Source of the DNA: Austropuccinia psidii | Lineage: Eukaryota; Basidiomycota; Pucciniomycetes; Pucciniales; Sphaerophragmiaceae | NCBI GenBank assembly: GCA_023105745.1 | Contig: JALGQZ010000005.1 | Location: forward strand, 64,284,019 to 64,348,018 | Length of the DNA stretch: 64,000 nucleotides | Direction of reading: 5' to 3' | Part shown: piece by piece, positions 37,490-48,500 of the stretch | Numbering within the stretch: the first letter of the stretch is position 1 | How the letters are laid out: every line of letters starts with the position of its first letter | Program-made: the position numbers and the translations under genes | The notes under the pieces: model-generated | The model's database searches: none | The model's input: only the letters and a program-made list of their open reading frames with translations | What the model was told of the DNA's origin: nothing

Positions 37490-38530
37490 AAATATTCATA
37501 TTATTTATTTATTTTTCATTATAATATATATACAAAGTATATATTGTTTGAATTTTTCTTAAAGAAAAACTCTTATAATTCATTTTTTCACCCAAATTGG
37601 TGTGAAAAATTGATTATTATCATTATTATTGATAATTATAATAATAATACTTTTTAATAAAATATAACCATCTTTTGTTATGGATCTTTTTTTTAGATTA
37701 TATACAAAGTATATATTATTTGAATTTTTCTCAAAGAAAAACTCTTATAATTCATTTTTTCATCAAAATTGGTGTGATAAACTGATTATTATCATTATTA
37801 TTGATAATTTAAATAATAATACTTCATAATAAAATATAATCATATTTTATGATTGATCTTTTGTTCATAATATATACAAAGTATATATTGTTTGAATTTT
37901 TCTTGAATAAAAACTCTTATAATTCATTTTTTCACCCAAATTCAGGTGAAAAAATGATTATTATCATTGTAATTTATAATTTCAATAATAATACTACAAA
38001 AAATACAACATCATATTTTTTACTTTCACTGATTTTTTCATGATAATAGATACAAAGTATATATTGGTAGAGTTTTTTCTTGGAGAAATACCATTATATT
38101 TCATTTTTTACCCAACTTGGCCTTAAAAAATTGATTGTTATCAATATCATTGATAATCTCAATAATACTAACCATTTAAGAAGGAATAAAACCATATTTC
38201 TTTTTCTAAAATTACTTCAGTAATATATACAAAGTGTATATTATTTGTATTTTTTTCCAAGGAAAAACTTTTGAAATAATTTTCTTCTTTAACCCAATTT
38301 GGTGTGGAAAAATTGGTCATAGTCATTATTATTGATAATTTCAATAATAACACTTATTCAAAAAGAAATACGATCATATTTCTTTTACTTAATTTTTTTA
38401 ATATATACAAAGTATATATTTTTTGGATTTCTCTACAAGTGAAGCCCTTGTAATTGGGTTTTTCCATCCAAATTGGTGTGGAAAGTTGATTCAACAATTA
38501 TTATTGATAGTTTCAATAATTATTTGTCCA
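37490..38530 (+). repeat. Six tandem 175-bp units in the E4 leader
   Basis: The word TACAAAGTATATATT (once TACAAAGTGTATATT) recurs at 37531, 37703, 37875, 38051, 38228 and 38406, 172-178 bp apart. Each unit has a perfect hairpin core ATATATACAAAGTATATAT, a CACCCAAATTGGTGTG block, and an ATTATCATTATTATTGATAAT-type inverted repeat. Later units have more changes. No coding potential. Confidence 0.88.
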
Positions 38531-38673
38531 AACTTACTTATATATTCCTAAAAAAACAGGGATTTAATCAACTAGATTAAACTCTCACTTTACAAATTAG
38601 AAAGGATACCACCTCATTTCAGAGACTTTGGATTTCCAAGGGATTCTTACTTACAAATAAAATCAACCATTAG

Positions 38674-40625
38674 TAGGAATAGAGGCCTGGAAAGGAGAGA
38701 AGTTGAATTTGTCCAAAGTCATAAGAAATGGCAAGATGAACCTTCCTACACCTTCCAAGATGGTTTCCAACAGCAAACCTCTGGGAATGGCTTTCATAGA
38801 ACAGTTTATTCTAACCCATCCAATCTTCAAAGAACTTCTCCAATGGAGAATGCAAGACAGGGAATTCAACCTAGACTTCCACTATAAATAAATTGTAGAA
38901 AGTATTTAACCAACCAAGCTCTTCAGTGGCTTCAAACCATTCAGGAACCAGCAGACCAGTGGCCAAGAGTCACCATACTTCCCAATCCCAGGTAATACTC
39001 AGGATAGGGCGAGTATCATAGGGCAAGAACAAGACTTCTTTCAACCAGAGGCAGAAAGAGTCAGACCTTATGATCCAGAAATTGTTGAACCTTCTGAAAG
39101 AAGTCAAAAAACAACTAAAAGTTGTAAATACTTCTAATTAAGCTAGCAGCCCTAAAATAAGGAATGATTTCTCCACTCATATTGGTCACAATTTTGTGAC
39201 CCCTGAGAGTACCATAAGTAGTGATACTCTATAGTTGCAGTTTTACCAATCTTTAGAACAAACTCAAAAACAGTTTGAAAGACTCCATGAAAATATTTCA
39301 AGGTTACAAGAGGTCAATACTTTACAAACCAAAACTATTCATACCCTTCAAGAGGACTATACTAAATTAAGTAAAGCCTCAGAAGAGACCAATACAAGAC
39401 TAAGTCAAGTCTAAGAGGAGAAAAATCATTGCAATAGGGATAGGGAATACCTGGATCAAGATATTTACAATTTGTTTGATGTCTTCCAAAACATAAAGCC
39501 CCAAACACAGGGGCATGTTTCTGGAAAAAATCCATACCACCAGGAAGACATCAAACCAGATTCCTTGTTGGAGAAGAAACCACGATCCCCATTACAATAC
39601 CAAGATGGATATAACATGACTTATTCAGAGAAGGAAGCACTGAAACAGCTTCCAGAGGCCTCAAGCTGGCCAAACCTCTCTGGTGTAGGAGAATATCATC
39701 ACATGGAGCTCATTCGTTATATTGGTGTGCTTTCCATTGATGTTCCAAGTATATCAGACTACCAGATAACAGCTAGACTGAACACAACATTCAAAGGAAA
39801 TTCTAGTATATGGTATACAAAAATGAAAGATATTCATGGTAGAAGAAAATGGCCATTGTGGAGGAGCAACATAATTCAAAAGTACAGAAATGATACATGG
39901 ATATGGAAAAAAACCTTTCATTCAAAAATGATAGATACACATTGGACAAAGATCCATATGATTGGTGTCTAAGACAGTCAAAAAGGCTAATAGCTATTAG
40001 CCCTCACATAACAACAGAAATCAGAAATCACAAACTGTTGACCAAACTACCAGGAGACTTAGAGCATTCAGTAAAATGCAGATGCTCCAAAGAATCCACC
40101 TTGGATGAAATATCAACTACTTTGAAATAAATAAGGATTAAAGCGTCTATTGGTAGATAAAATACCCATAGTACTGGGGATAAAAGTGAGAATCCAATGC
40201 TGGAAACCAAGGAAGCTCATGATTCAGAATCTGAAATCACAACAGGATCTCACAACTGTGAATCGCCCAATCACTATGCAGACAATCTTCCCAAATACAT
40301 GGAAGAGAAATATGAAAGAGAGAAAGAAACAAGAAAAGAACAAGAAGGTCATGAATCTGACTCCTACAGTGTGTGGAATGGCTGTGTAAATAATTCATAC
40401 AGTGAACCTAACACCAATGAGGAATATTTGGTGGAATTTAAGAACCATGTAGCAAAGGAAATTTGTTCAGTCCACTTACAAAGAAGGAAACCAATGACCA
40501 AACATCTGGATGGTTTGAAAAATCAACCACCAGACAAGGAGGGTATGACCACAAGGAAGTTGTTGGCTCAAGGTCACATGAACAAAACTAGTGCCTCAAA
40601 GAAAACAGGAAAGTATCATCAATGA
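38674..40625 (+). pseudogene. E4 gag with damaged zinc knuckle
   Basis: The N-terminal part (38674-38888, GLERREVEFVQSHKKWQDEP) ends at a TAA. Sequence to about 39470 is broken by stops. The main frame 39472-39972 begins MFDVFQNIKPQTQGHVSG, contains YNMTYSEKEALKQLPEASSW and the core MELIRYIG through RRKWPLWRSNIIQK, and shifts frame near 39900-39970 into WCLRQSKRLIAISPH and HSVKCRC. The last frame (40197-40625) has a knuckle-like SHNCESPNHYADNL in which the first and last cysteines of C-x2-C-x4-H-x4-C are Ser and Leu, so zinc binding is lost. It ends with KKTGKYHQ and two stops. Gag would package element RNA. This is the only protein E4 could have made. Confidence 0.75.
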
Positions 40626-40637
40626 TGAGCCTTTTTT

Positions 40638-40649
40638 AGAGGGAGGTTA
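40638..40649 (+). promoter_or_regulatory. E4 polypurine tract
   Basis: AGAGGGAGGTTA directly precedes the 3' LTR start TGTCAGCC at 40650. Position and purine content fit the plus-strand primer. Confidence 0.7.
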
Positions 40650-41930
40650 TGTCAGCCAGTGAGTCAAAACCAGAGAACAAGCATGACTGCCAGAATACCA
40701 TAAACCAATGGTAGAGCAAAGTACCACCATAACATGGATCTGAGCCAGACAAGCTCAGAATTTATCATACGAAAGAGGAAAAGTATCTCTTTCTATTTAT
40801 GCAAGTCCCATAATCATAGGACAAAGAATAAAAAAGTTATTCAAGCTCAAAGAAGTTGGTGAGCATAAACCTTAATTTTCACCTCTTATCTAAGACCCAG
40901 AGAAAGAGCCTGAACCCCATCAAATGGGTATTCAAATGAAATCTCTCAATCATGGATATCCAATGGCACCAGCCAAATTGAGCTAGCAGAAGAAATATAG
41001 ATTTTATGGCCAAAATAAGGTCAAATAAAGGTGAATAAAATATTCACCTCCCATCCAACTTCTACAGTTTTAGTGCAAGACACCCAAAGTGGGGTTTCTT
41101 TGAAAAGAGCACAATCAGGGCTATCTGATAGTGCAATCCATTACCCCATATCTTGTCTACAACAAAATTTATGGGAAAACAAGTTCCATACAAATTTTGA
41201 GATAATAATATATCTGGATAACTAAAATTGAACATGGCATTAATCTGCCATTTTTAATGTTAGCCATACCAAATGAGGTACAAATGTGTAGATCTCATCC
41301 AGGGATACATTACAAACCAACTTTGAACTCAATATATTGAAAAATGACAAAGGTAAAGCAGTTTTAAGGTCAAAATCCCACATTTAGACCTATACAGCTT
41401 TACTGTGGGATACTATTCCATAAGTATGATTATGACGCGTCAAATAGAGAAAGAAGCTTGTTTATACTTCAATACCTCATATTTCAGTCCAATACAGGTG
41501 TTCCTGCAGGTTCTGTACACCTTCTGACATGTCAGAAGCACCAGAAAACACCTGTAAACTCCATTGGTGAAACTCCTCACCCTGTATAGGGTAAAAATGA
41601 CAACTTGTGGTTCTAAAGCCAAATTTCCACCCAATAACAGTCTTTCTTGAGTGTTTAGAACCACAAACCAGCCCAAAGTAGTGAAAACCTTCACCCTGTG
41701 GTTGTCTGCAGAGGTAAACAACCTCCTGCTACCCCAGAACAACATAGAAGGTGGCATTTGCTAACCAAAAGGCCAATCCATCATCCTGTTCTCAATACTC
41801 TTACATTTTATAGCCTCTTAAAGAAATGGTACCTGTAGAATTAAACAGGTCAAATTATAATTTTAATTATTGTAGGGTTTATTATTGTAAACCAACACAT
41901 AAACACTGCACCCAGGGCTATCAATAGCAC
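40650..41930 (+). repeat. E4 3' LTR, first part
   Basis: Starts TGTCAGCCAGTGAGTC and is split after ATAGCAC by E3. Its remainder is 51540-51675. The join recreates CAATAGCACTCACCATCAC, matching the 5' LTR at about 37025. Confidence 0.9.
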
Positions 41931-42210
41931 TGTCACAACCATGGCAATTCACCTCCTTGGATCCCCATATGGCATATCAAGCCACGGTTCTTTTATGGCC
42001 AATTGGCCATATCCATCACCAGTGGCCAATATGGCCACGTCATTATCTTATGGACCATTTATGGCCATTTGTGTTTTGGGGCCTTCATGGCCCTTCACCT
42101 CAATCCAGAACCCATAGCGGCAATTTAAGCCCAAATCGCTATTCCTGGTCATTTCCCTCAAAATCAAGGGAAATGGCCCAAATGGCTGTTTTTGGCCATT
42201 TGGGCTCATA

Positions 42211-42353
42211 ATGCGCATTTTTGCGCATTTGCGCACTTTTGCGCATTTTGCGCACTTTGCGCATTTGCGCATATTTGCGCACTTTTGCGCATTTTGCGCA
42301 TTTTTGCGCACTTTGCGCATTTGCGCACTTTTGCGCATTTTTGCGCACTTTGA
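42211..42353 (+). repeat. GCGCA array in the E3 5' LTR (15 units)
   Basis: Fifteen GCGCA words at 8-10 base steps, joined by T-runs. The 3' LTR copy (about 50325-50413) has ten. This accounts for the 49-bp length difference. The local CpG content is far above the rest of the window. Frames through it, such as those giving RKCAK or FAHFCAF runs, are artefacts. Confidence 0.9.
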
Positions 42354-43086
42354 CGCAAAGTGTCCAAAAGACACTTTCCCGCCTTTTGGGCCAGTTTTTG
42401 GCTCAGAACCCAAAAATGGCCAAAAACCCCAAAAGGCCCAGAAACACCATTCCAAGCTCTGAAGCCATTACATCCATCCTTTTCCCTCTGCCTTTCCATC
42501 TCAAGACCTTTGGACATAATCTTCTTGCCAATCAACCAATATGCCATAAATGATGTTATATATCATTGTGCATCATTTTTCAACAGAAATTCAATGGTGG
42601 CAACATCAAATGGTCATTTCAACATTCCAACATCTCATCACGTCATCAAGGCACCCAATCATTCAGAGGAATCATCAAGGCTCAAGAGCAAGTGTTTCAG
42701 CGTCAAAGACCAATGACGCCATCAAGCAGTCATTGGTTATTCTCACTCCAAGTATTCCTTCCAAGGGAATACTGTCAATTCATTCTCAAGTGTATTCAAG
42801 AGGCAGTGCCAAAAAGAAGTTGTCAAGTGTCAAAGCTCCACTCAATCCATCTTGGCAACCATATTCATTTCAATACAGTCTGGATCCATCAAGAACTGTA
42901 TTTCATTTTCAATCATGGGAAATTCATTCAACCCAATTCAATTTCAATATTAGCCAGCTGTATCAATTCCCAAAACAATCAATACAGCCTCAAGGATCAA
43001 TACAGATCAGTTTTCAGCCTGAAGAACTCAAGCTCCCAACTTTTCACATATACCGGCTACCCTTTCCACCCTGGGGGGTTTTCCCC

Positions 43087-43100
43087 AGTTAATTAATATA
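43087..43100 (+). promoter_or_regulatory. Proposed transcript start / self-primer segment of E3
   Basis: AGTTAATTAATATA is complementary to the bases directly inside the LTR (43472-43486) at 13 of 14 positions. In Tf1-type elements the first bases of the RNA pair with the primer site and are cut to prime reverse transcription; by analogy transcription should start at about 43087. An identical copy lies at 51150-51163. Confidence 0.5.
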
Positions 43101-43471
43101 TTTTGATTTTATTTTATCTCTATTTTCTTTTCACTTTAGTTAAGCAAATACTGATATTATTAAGTCAGTCATTTAGCACCTTTCTCTTTTCTCTTTCTTC
43201 GCCTGTCAATGGATATTTGGTGGTCATATCCTTACTAATTCCATTATTCATTTTTGGCAGGTTGAAACAGTGATTAAGGACTTACTTGGTTGGCTCTTTG
43301 GCCATTTGGCTTCCCTTTCCTCTTTTGCATCTCATCTTGTACCTGCATATCTTTTAGAGGAATTCATTCTTATTACCTTTATTGTTTATCCTTTTGGAGT
43401 CTTCCAAGTGAGTTCCCTGATTGCTGAGTGCCAGGCCACTCTTGTATTTCTGTCCAAGAGCCCCTGTGACA

Positions 43472-43486
43472 TTATATTAACTAACT
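43472..43486 (+). promoter_or_regulatory. E3 primer region, likely self-priming
   Basis: TTATATTAACTAACT follows the LTR end with no TGG start, so pairing with a tRNA 3' CCA is unlikely. Thirteen of 14 bases pair with the LTR segment 43087-43100. E2 has a similar site with one compensatory change. Confidence 0.5.
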
Positions 43487-44244
43487 CATAATTTCTTTTT
43501 CATTCTGTTCATTCTTTCTTTATAATTTCATTCACTCATTTCATCGAAATTATGATTCTTTTATGCTTATGAACTTAATGATTCATCGTCACCTCTCAAT
43601 TTTCTTTCATTCATTCTTCATTTTGAAAATTGAAAGCTGACCCATTTTTTATTTTTGTTATTCTTTTTAAAATCTTTTTCAAATCATCAATTTTCATTTC
43701 ATTCATAATTCAGGCGTCATCTTGATTTTCTTTGATTTTCAAATTTTTCATCAAGATATTCAGACACGTTATTCACATCAAGATTCATAATTGATTCATT
43801 CTTCAAGAATTTTGATTTTTAAAGAGTAATTCACTTGATTTTGATTGATTGATTGATTTGACATATTTGATTTTGACCTCAAGAAAATTGATTGACCTGA
43901 AGATTTCATTGATTTTGCTGATTTTTTCACATCAAGAATTTTGACATAATTTGATTTTTCTTCAAGATTTCATTTGATTGATTGATTTTTGCAAGATTTT
44001 GATTTTGATTGATTTGATTGATTGATTTATTGACTTGAAGATCTCATTTGTCTTTGATTCATTGATTTACTTCAAGACATTGATTTGATTTGACTTCAAG
44101 ACTTCATTTGATTTCGATTTATTGACGTACTTGAAGGTTTTCATTTTTATTCATTGATTTTTCCTCAAGATTTGATTGTTGACTCTTTTCACTTCAAGCA
44201 AATTTTGATTTTTAATTCATTTATTTCATTTTATTCCTGATATC
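43487..44244 (+). other. E3 leader, TTGATT-rich
   Basis: Low-complexity untranslated region dominated by TTGATT, TTCAAG and CATT words. No open frame. E2 carries the same kind of leader. Confidence 0.7.
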
Positions 44245-45582
44245 ATGCCTGTTCAACACTCACCTCCAGCAAGACAGACAAGATCTCAGGCCAGAGCTCA
44301 AGCTGTTCTCACTCCAACTCCAAGAGCTCCTCTAGATGGCACCCCAGCAGTTCCTCAACTGAGGGCCCAATTAGATAGAGGACCCCGCATGGAAGGAGCA
44401 GCACCATCCAGGAAGGAAGGAAGAGGGCCAAGAAGATCATGTTCATTCTCAGGAGTAGTTGGCGGATTTCCAGGAACTTCAAGGACTATTTTCAAAGGTC
44501 CAGGTGAAGATGGTGAAGAGGAGGAGGAGAATTCTGTGGAAGAGGAAGAGTCTGATGGTACTGAAGGTGTCCCTGCTCCGGTGGAGGCATCCCAAGGTAC
44601 TGGAGGGCCAACTCTAGCCCAGTCTAATCAGCCTGTCTCTCATCAGTCTGAACCATCTTAATTGGCCATCATGCAGCAAATGACTCAGATTATGGCCAAT
44701 CTTCAAGCAGCTTCATCTTCTGAAGCATCAAGACCACCAGCCTTCAAGACTCCTTCTATGAAGGCACCGGAATGCTTTGATGGGACTCAGCCCTTCAAAG
44801 TTAGAAGCTTTATTCAGTCTTGTCAATTGATTTTCCATAATGATCCGGCAAGCTTTGCTCAAGACAGAAAGAAGGTCCTTTATGCCACTTCATTCCTCAT
44901 TGGCAGGGCTGCAAAATGGATCGAGCCTTATCTTTCCAATCTCACCAATCAAGACTCAAGTTATCTTCTCAATTCTTGGCCATTATTTGAATCCCAACTC
45001 TTCACTTTATTTGGGGACCCAAATGAAGTTAGAAAAGCTGAAGCAGAGTTGGATGGCCTTAGAATGAAAGAAGGTGGCCATGTTTCACTATACATAGCCG
45101 ATTTCAGGAGTTTGGTTCCAAGAATCGGGGATTGGGGTGAAAGAGCTCTCATCCATCATTTCAGGAAGGGATTGCCATCCAGGATTTTGGATCAATTGGC
45201 CTCCCATCCTTCAAGAATTGACTCTCTTCAAGACTTAATGGACGTTACCCTGGAACTTGATACCAGGTACCATGAGAGGCAAAATGAAAAGAGTCATCAT
45301 CAAGAGAAGAAGCCAGAAGCCTCAAAGTCAAGTTCTTCTCATCCTCAAAATTCTTCAAGCTCAAGTCATAAGAAGAAGAAGAATTTTCAGAAGAGGGACA
45401 AGCCCCATTCTTCTTTGTTGAATAAAGATTTCAAGCTCATGAACTCTGAAAAAGAAAGAAGAATCAAAGAGGGTCTTTGTACCTATTGTGGTGGGAAGCA
45501 TAGTCTTGAGTCCTGTTTCAAAAGGCCTCAAAACAAGCTTACCCAACCGTCAGGCAAATTTCCCAGCCAGGGAAAAGCCTGA
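44245..45582 (+). pseudogene. E3 gag with one nonsense codon
   Basis: ATG at 44245 (MPVQHSPPARQTRSQARAQ) opens a basic, Pro-rich N-terminus and an acidic block (GEDGEEEEENSVEEEES). A TAA at 44659-44661 interrupts the frame at SEPS-stop-LAIMQQM, one base from the leucine codon TTA. The same frame continues to TGA 45580-45582 through the capsid core (KAPECFDGTQPFKVRSFIQS, IGRAAKWIEPYLSNL, RIGDWGERALIHHF) to a knuckle CTYCGGKHSLESC (C-x2-C-x4-H-x3-C, one residue shorter than the usual CCHC). Without the stop gag would have 445 residues. It forms the particle and binds RNA. The end overlaps pol by -1 frame. Confidence 0.9.
45570..45576 (+). promoter_or_regulatory. Candidate -1 ribosomal frameshift site G GGA AAA
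   Basis: In the gag frame the codons read CAG GGA AAA GCC TGA, so the heptamer has the X XXY YYZ phase, with one codon between it and the gag stop. A -1 slip enters the frame AGC CTG AGT GAA GAT, which runs straight into protease. E2 keeps GGGAAAA and the same TGA spacing. No downstream structure was worked out. Confidence 0.55.
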
Positions 45583-48500
45583 GTGAAGATAATGTTGTGT
45601 TCAATGGTCTTCACAGTTTTCCATCCAGAGCACAATTGTGCATTCTGAATACTGGTGTCAAAAATTCTCTTAAATTTTTTGTTTTTTCTTCTCTCTCTGA
45701 TATGTTTTACAGTATTCTCATTGATTCTGGTGCTACCAACTCATTTATTGCAAAGCAGTTTGTTCACAAGTATTCTTTGACCATTTCAGAACTCCCGGAG
45801 AAGATTCCCCTTATTATTCTTGACTCCTCTGAGTCTCCTTCTTTATTTGTGACTCACCATACTAAATATATGGTTGAGCTCCCTTCCTTCCCAAGCTTTG
45901 AATGGGACTTTTTAGTCATTGATACTCCCAAGGGAGAAGACCTCATATTGGGCTTTGACTTTCTTAATCATTTTAATCCGTTTATTTATTGGAGGCAAGG
46001 ATTGATCACCTTTAATTCTGATCATAAGGACTATCATGATCCTTCTATTTCTTTCAGTAATGACTTTTCTTCTGCCAAATCATGTGCAGCTCTGGTTGGT
46101 GATTCTAGAACACCATCATTTCCGTCTTCTGTCCATATTCCTTCCCTTAATTCCCATCAGTCATTACTATCATCTAGAGATGAAGTCTTCAGTGAGATTC
46201 AAGATGTTGGAGAAGATAATTCTGTATCTTGACTTCATCTCTTCTTTGGGAATATGGACCTTCCTCCTTCATCTTATCATGACTCCCTGGAGGAGTTGTG
46301 GGATGAAGAGGAAGAGCCAGAAGAAATAGAAACCGTGTTGAAGGTTGTTCCTTCTGTTTATCACCAATACTTGGATGTATTTTCCAAGGTGAAAGCAGAG
46401 AAACTTCCTCCTCACCGCGCCTGTGATCATCATATCAAGCTGGAGGGGTCTCTACCTCCAGTTGGGGTGATCTACTCTTTATCAAACCAAGAGTCAGATA
46501 CACTCAGGGCCTACATTTCAGAGAATGTAGAGAAAGGTTTCATCCGGCCAAGCTCCTCTTCTACAGGAGCACCTATTCTTTTTGTCAAAAAGAAAGACGG
46601 TGGCCTCCGTTTGTGTGTTGATTACCACAAGCTCAATGCTGTTACTAGGAAGAACAAGTATCCTGTTCCTCCTATGAATCAGCTTATCACTGTTTTCAAT
46701 GGTTCTTCTATCTTCTCCAAGATTGATTTGCGTGGTGCATATAACCTGTACTTGGTTATGCTGTTTGGGCTTACCAATGCTCCTGCTTCTTTTCAAAATC
46801 TCGTCAATGATATTTTTTATGATCTTCTTGATGTTTATGTTGTGGTTTATTTGGATGACATTATGGTCTTTTCCAAATCTGAGGTAGAACATGTCACTCA
46901 TGTGTCCACTGTTCTTTCCAGACGAAGAGCCAATAACCTCTTTGCTAAGGCGTCCAAATGCCTATTTCATGTTTCAAGTGTGGAATATCTTGGTTATGTA
47001 GTTTCTTCTGAAGGCCTCAAGATGGACCAAGCAAAAGTCCAGCAAATTCTCAATTGGCCACCTCCAAGAAACCTCAAGGCTCTTCAATCATTCCTTGGCT
47101 TTGCCAAATTTTACCGCCGTTTCATCAAGAATTATTCAAAGAAAATTAGTTCACTCACAAGTTTCCTCAAGAAAGATTCCCGTTTTCCCCTCAATGAGGA
47201 AGCTCTTAGACAATTTCATCAACTCAAAGAGGCATTCACCACTGCTCCAATCCTTTCTCACTTCAATCCTTCTCTACCCACCATTGTAGAGACCGATGCA
47301 TCGGATTATGCCTTGGGTGCTGTACTGAGTCAGGTCTCTGACTCAGGAAAACATCCCATTGCATTTGATAGCCGCAAACTTCTCCCAGCTGAGCTCAATT
47401 ATGAGATTCATGACAAGGAACTCCTTGGCATAGTCTGGGCTCTCAAGCGCTGGAGAGCTTTCCTTCTTTCAATTTCTTCCCCTTTTGAAGTTCTCACCGA
47501 TCATTCATCTCTTCAATATTTTATGTCTTCCAAGATTCTCACTCGCCGTCAAGCCCGCTGGGCTGAATTTTTATCTGAATTCCATTTCTCAATCACTTAC
47601 CGCCCTGGCCGCTTGGCCACCCTTCCAGATGCCTTGTCACGTCGGGACGACGTTTACCCGGAGAGGGGGGAGGATTTAATCAGCAAGAATCCACTGAACT
47701 ATCAGAAGATAATCAAGCAAGATGAAATTCAAGCCTCAAAGTTTTTTGCAGTCAAGGTGGATTCATTTTCAAATTTGATTGATTCAATTCAGAAGGCAGT
47801 GTGGCAAGATCCTCAATATAGAAGTGTCCTTGAAGATTTGGGTAAAGGTAAATCTGTCCAAGATTATTCTCTTGATTCCTCTTCCAAACTTCTCCTTTTC
47901 AAAGATCGGGTGGTGGTCCCAAATGACCCCACAATTCAACTCAATATACTTCAAAAGCGGCATGACTCTCCTCTAGCTGGACACCCTGGCCAAGAGAAGA
48001 CTCTCAAACTTGTCAAGCGGGATTTCCACTGGCCCGGCATGACTCAATTTATCAAGGATTATGTCTCATCCTGTCAACAGTGTTCAAGAAACAAAAATAT
48101 TCATCACAAGAAGTTTGGACTCCTCAAGCCTCTTCCAATTCCAAGTGGTCCTTGGATTTGTCTTTCAATGGATTTCATCACTCAATTGCCACTGTCCAAT
48201 TCCTTTGATTCAATCTTAGTCATAGTGGACAGATTCTCAAAAATGGCGGTTTTTATTCCAACAATAGCTTCATTCACTTCATTAGATTTGGCCCATTTAT
48301 TCATCAAGAATATTTTCTCAAAGCATGGCCTTCCTTCAAGCATTGTTAGTGATCGAGGTTCTCTTTTTGTTTCTTCTTTTTGGACCAACCTTTGTCAGAA
48401 GCTCAAGATTTCAAGAGACTTGTCAACTTCTTACCATCCAGAAACTGATGGACAGACAGAGAGGGTAAATCAGATACTAGAACAGTACCTTCGGATGTAT

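Larger units (their letters stand above)
41931..43471 (+). repeat. E3 5' LTR
   Basis: 1541 bp, TGTCACAACC...CCCCTGTGACA. U3 holds several TGGCCA palindromes and the GCGCA array (42211-42353). ACATATA at 43047-43053 is a plausible TATA element about 35 bases before the proposed transcript start at 43087. Between them lies the hairpin CCCTGGGGGGTTTTCCCC. Confidence 0.95.

Noticed and set aside
37490..38530. CRISPR-like array from regular spacing
   Set aside because: Whole 175-bp units are repeated, without unique spacers, in a eukaryotic retrotransposon leader.
42139..42553. Open frames on both strands through the GCGCA array (runs of RKCAK, FAHFCAF)
   Set aside because: They arise from the short repeat, occur in several frames on both strands, and lie inside the LTR of E3.
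42550..43096. Overlapping 176-180 codon plus frames in the LTR, with a copy at 50613-51159
   Set aside because: Two different frames are open over the same bases in both LTRs because the sequence is young and low in stop words. They have no start context or motif and lie across the promoter region.
46518..46901. 127-codon minus frame inside pol
   Set aside because: Shadow of the RT coding sequence on the other strand.
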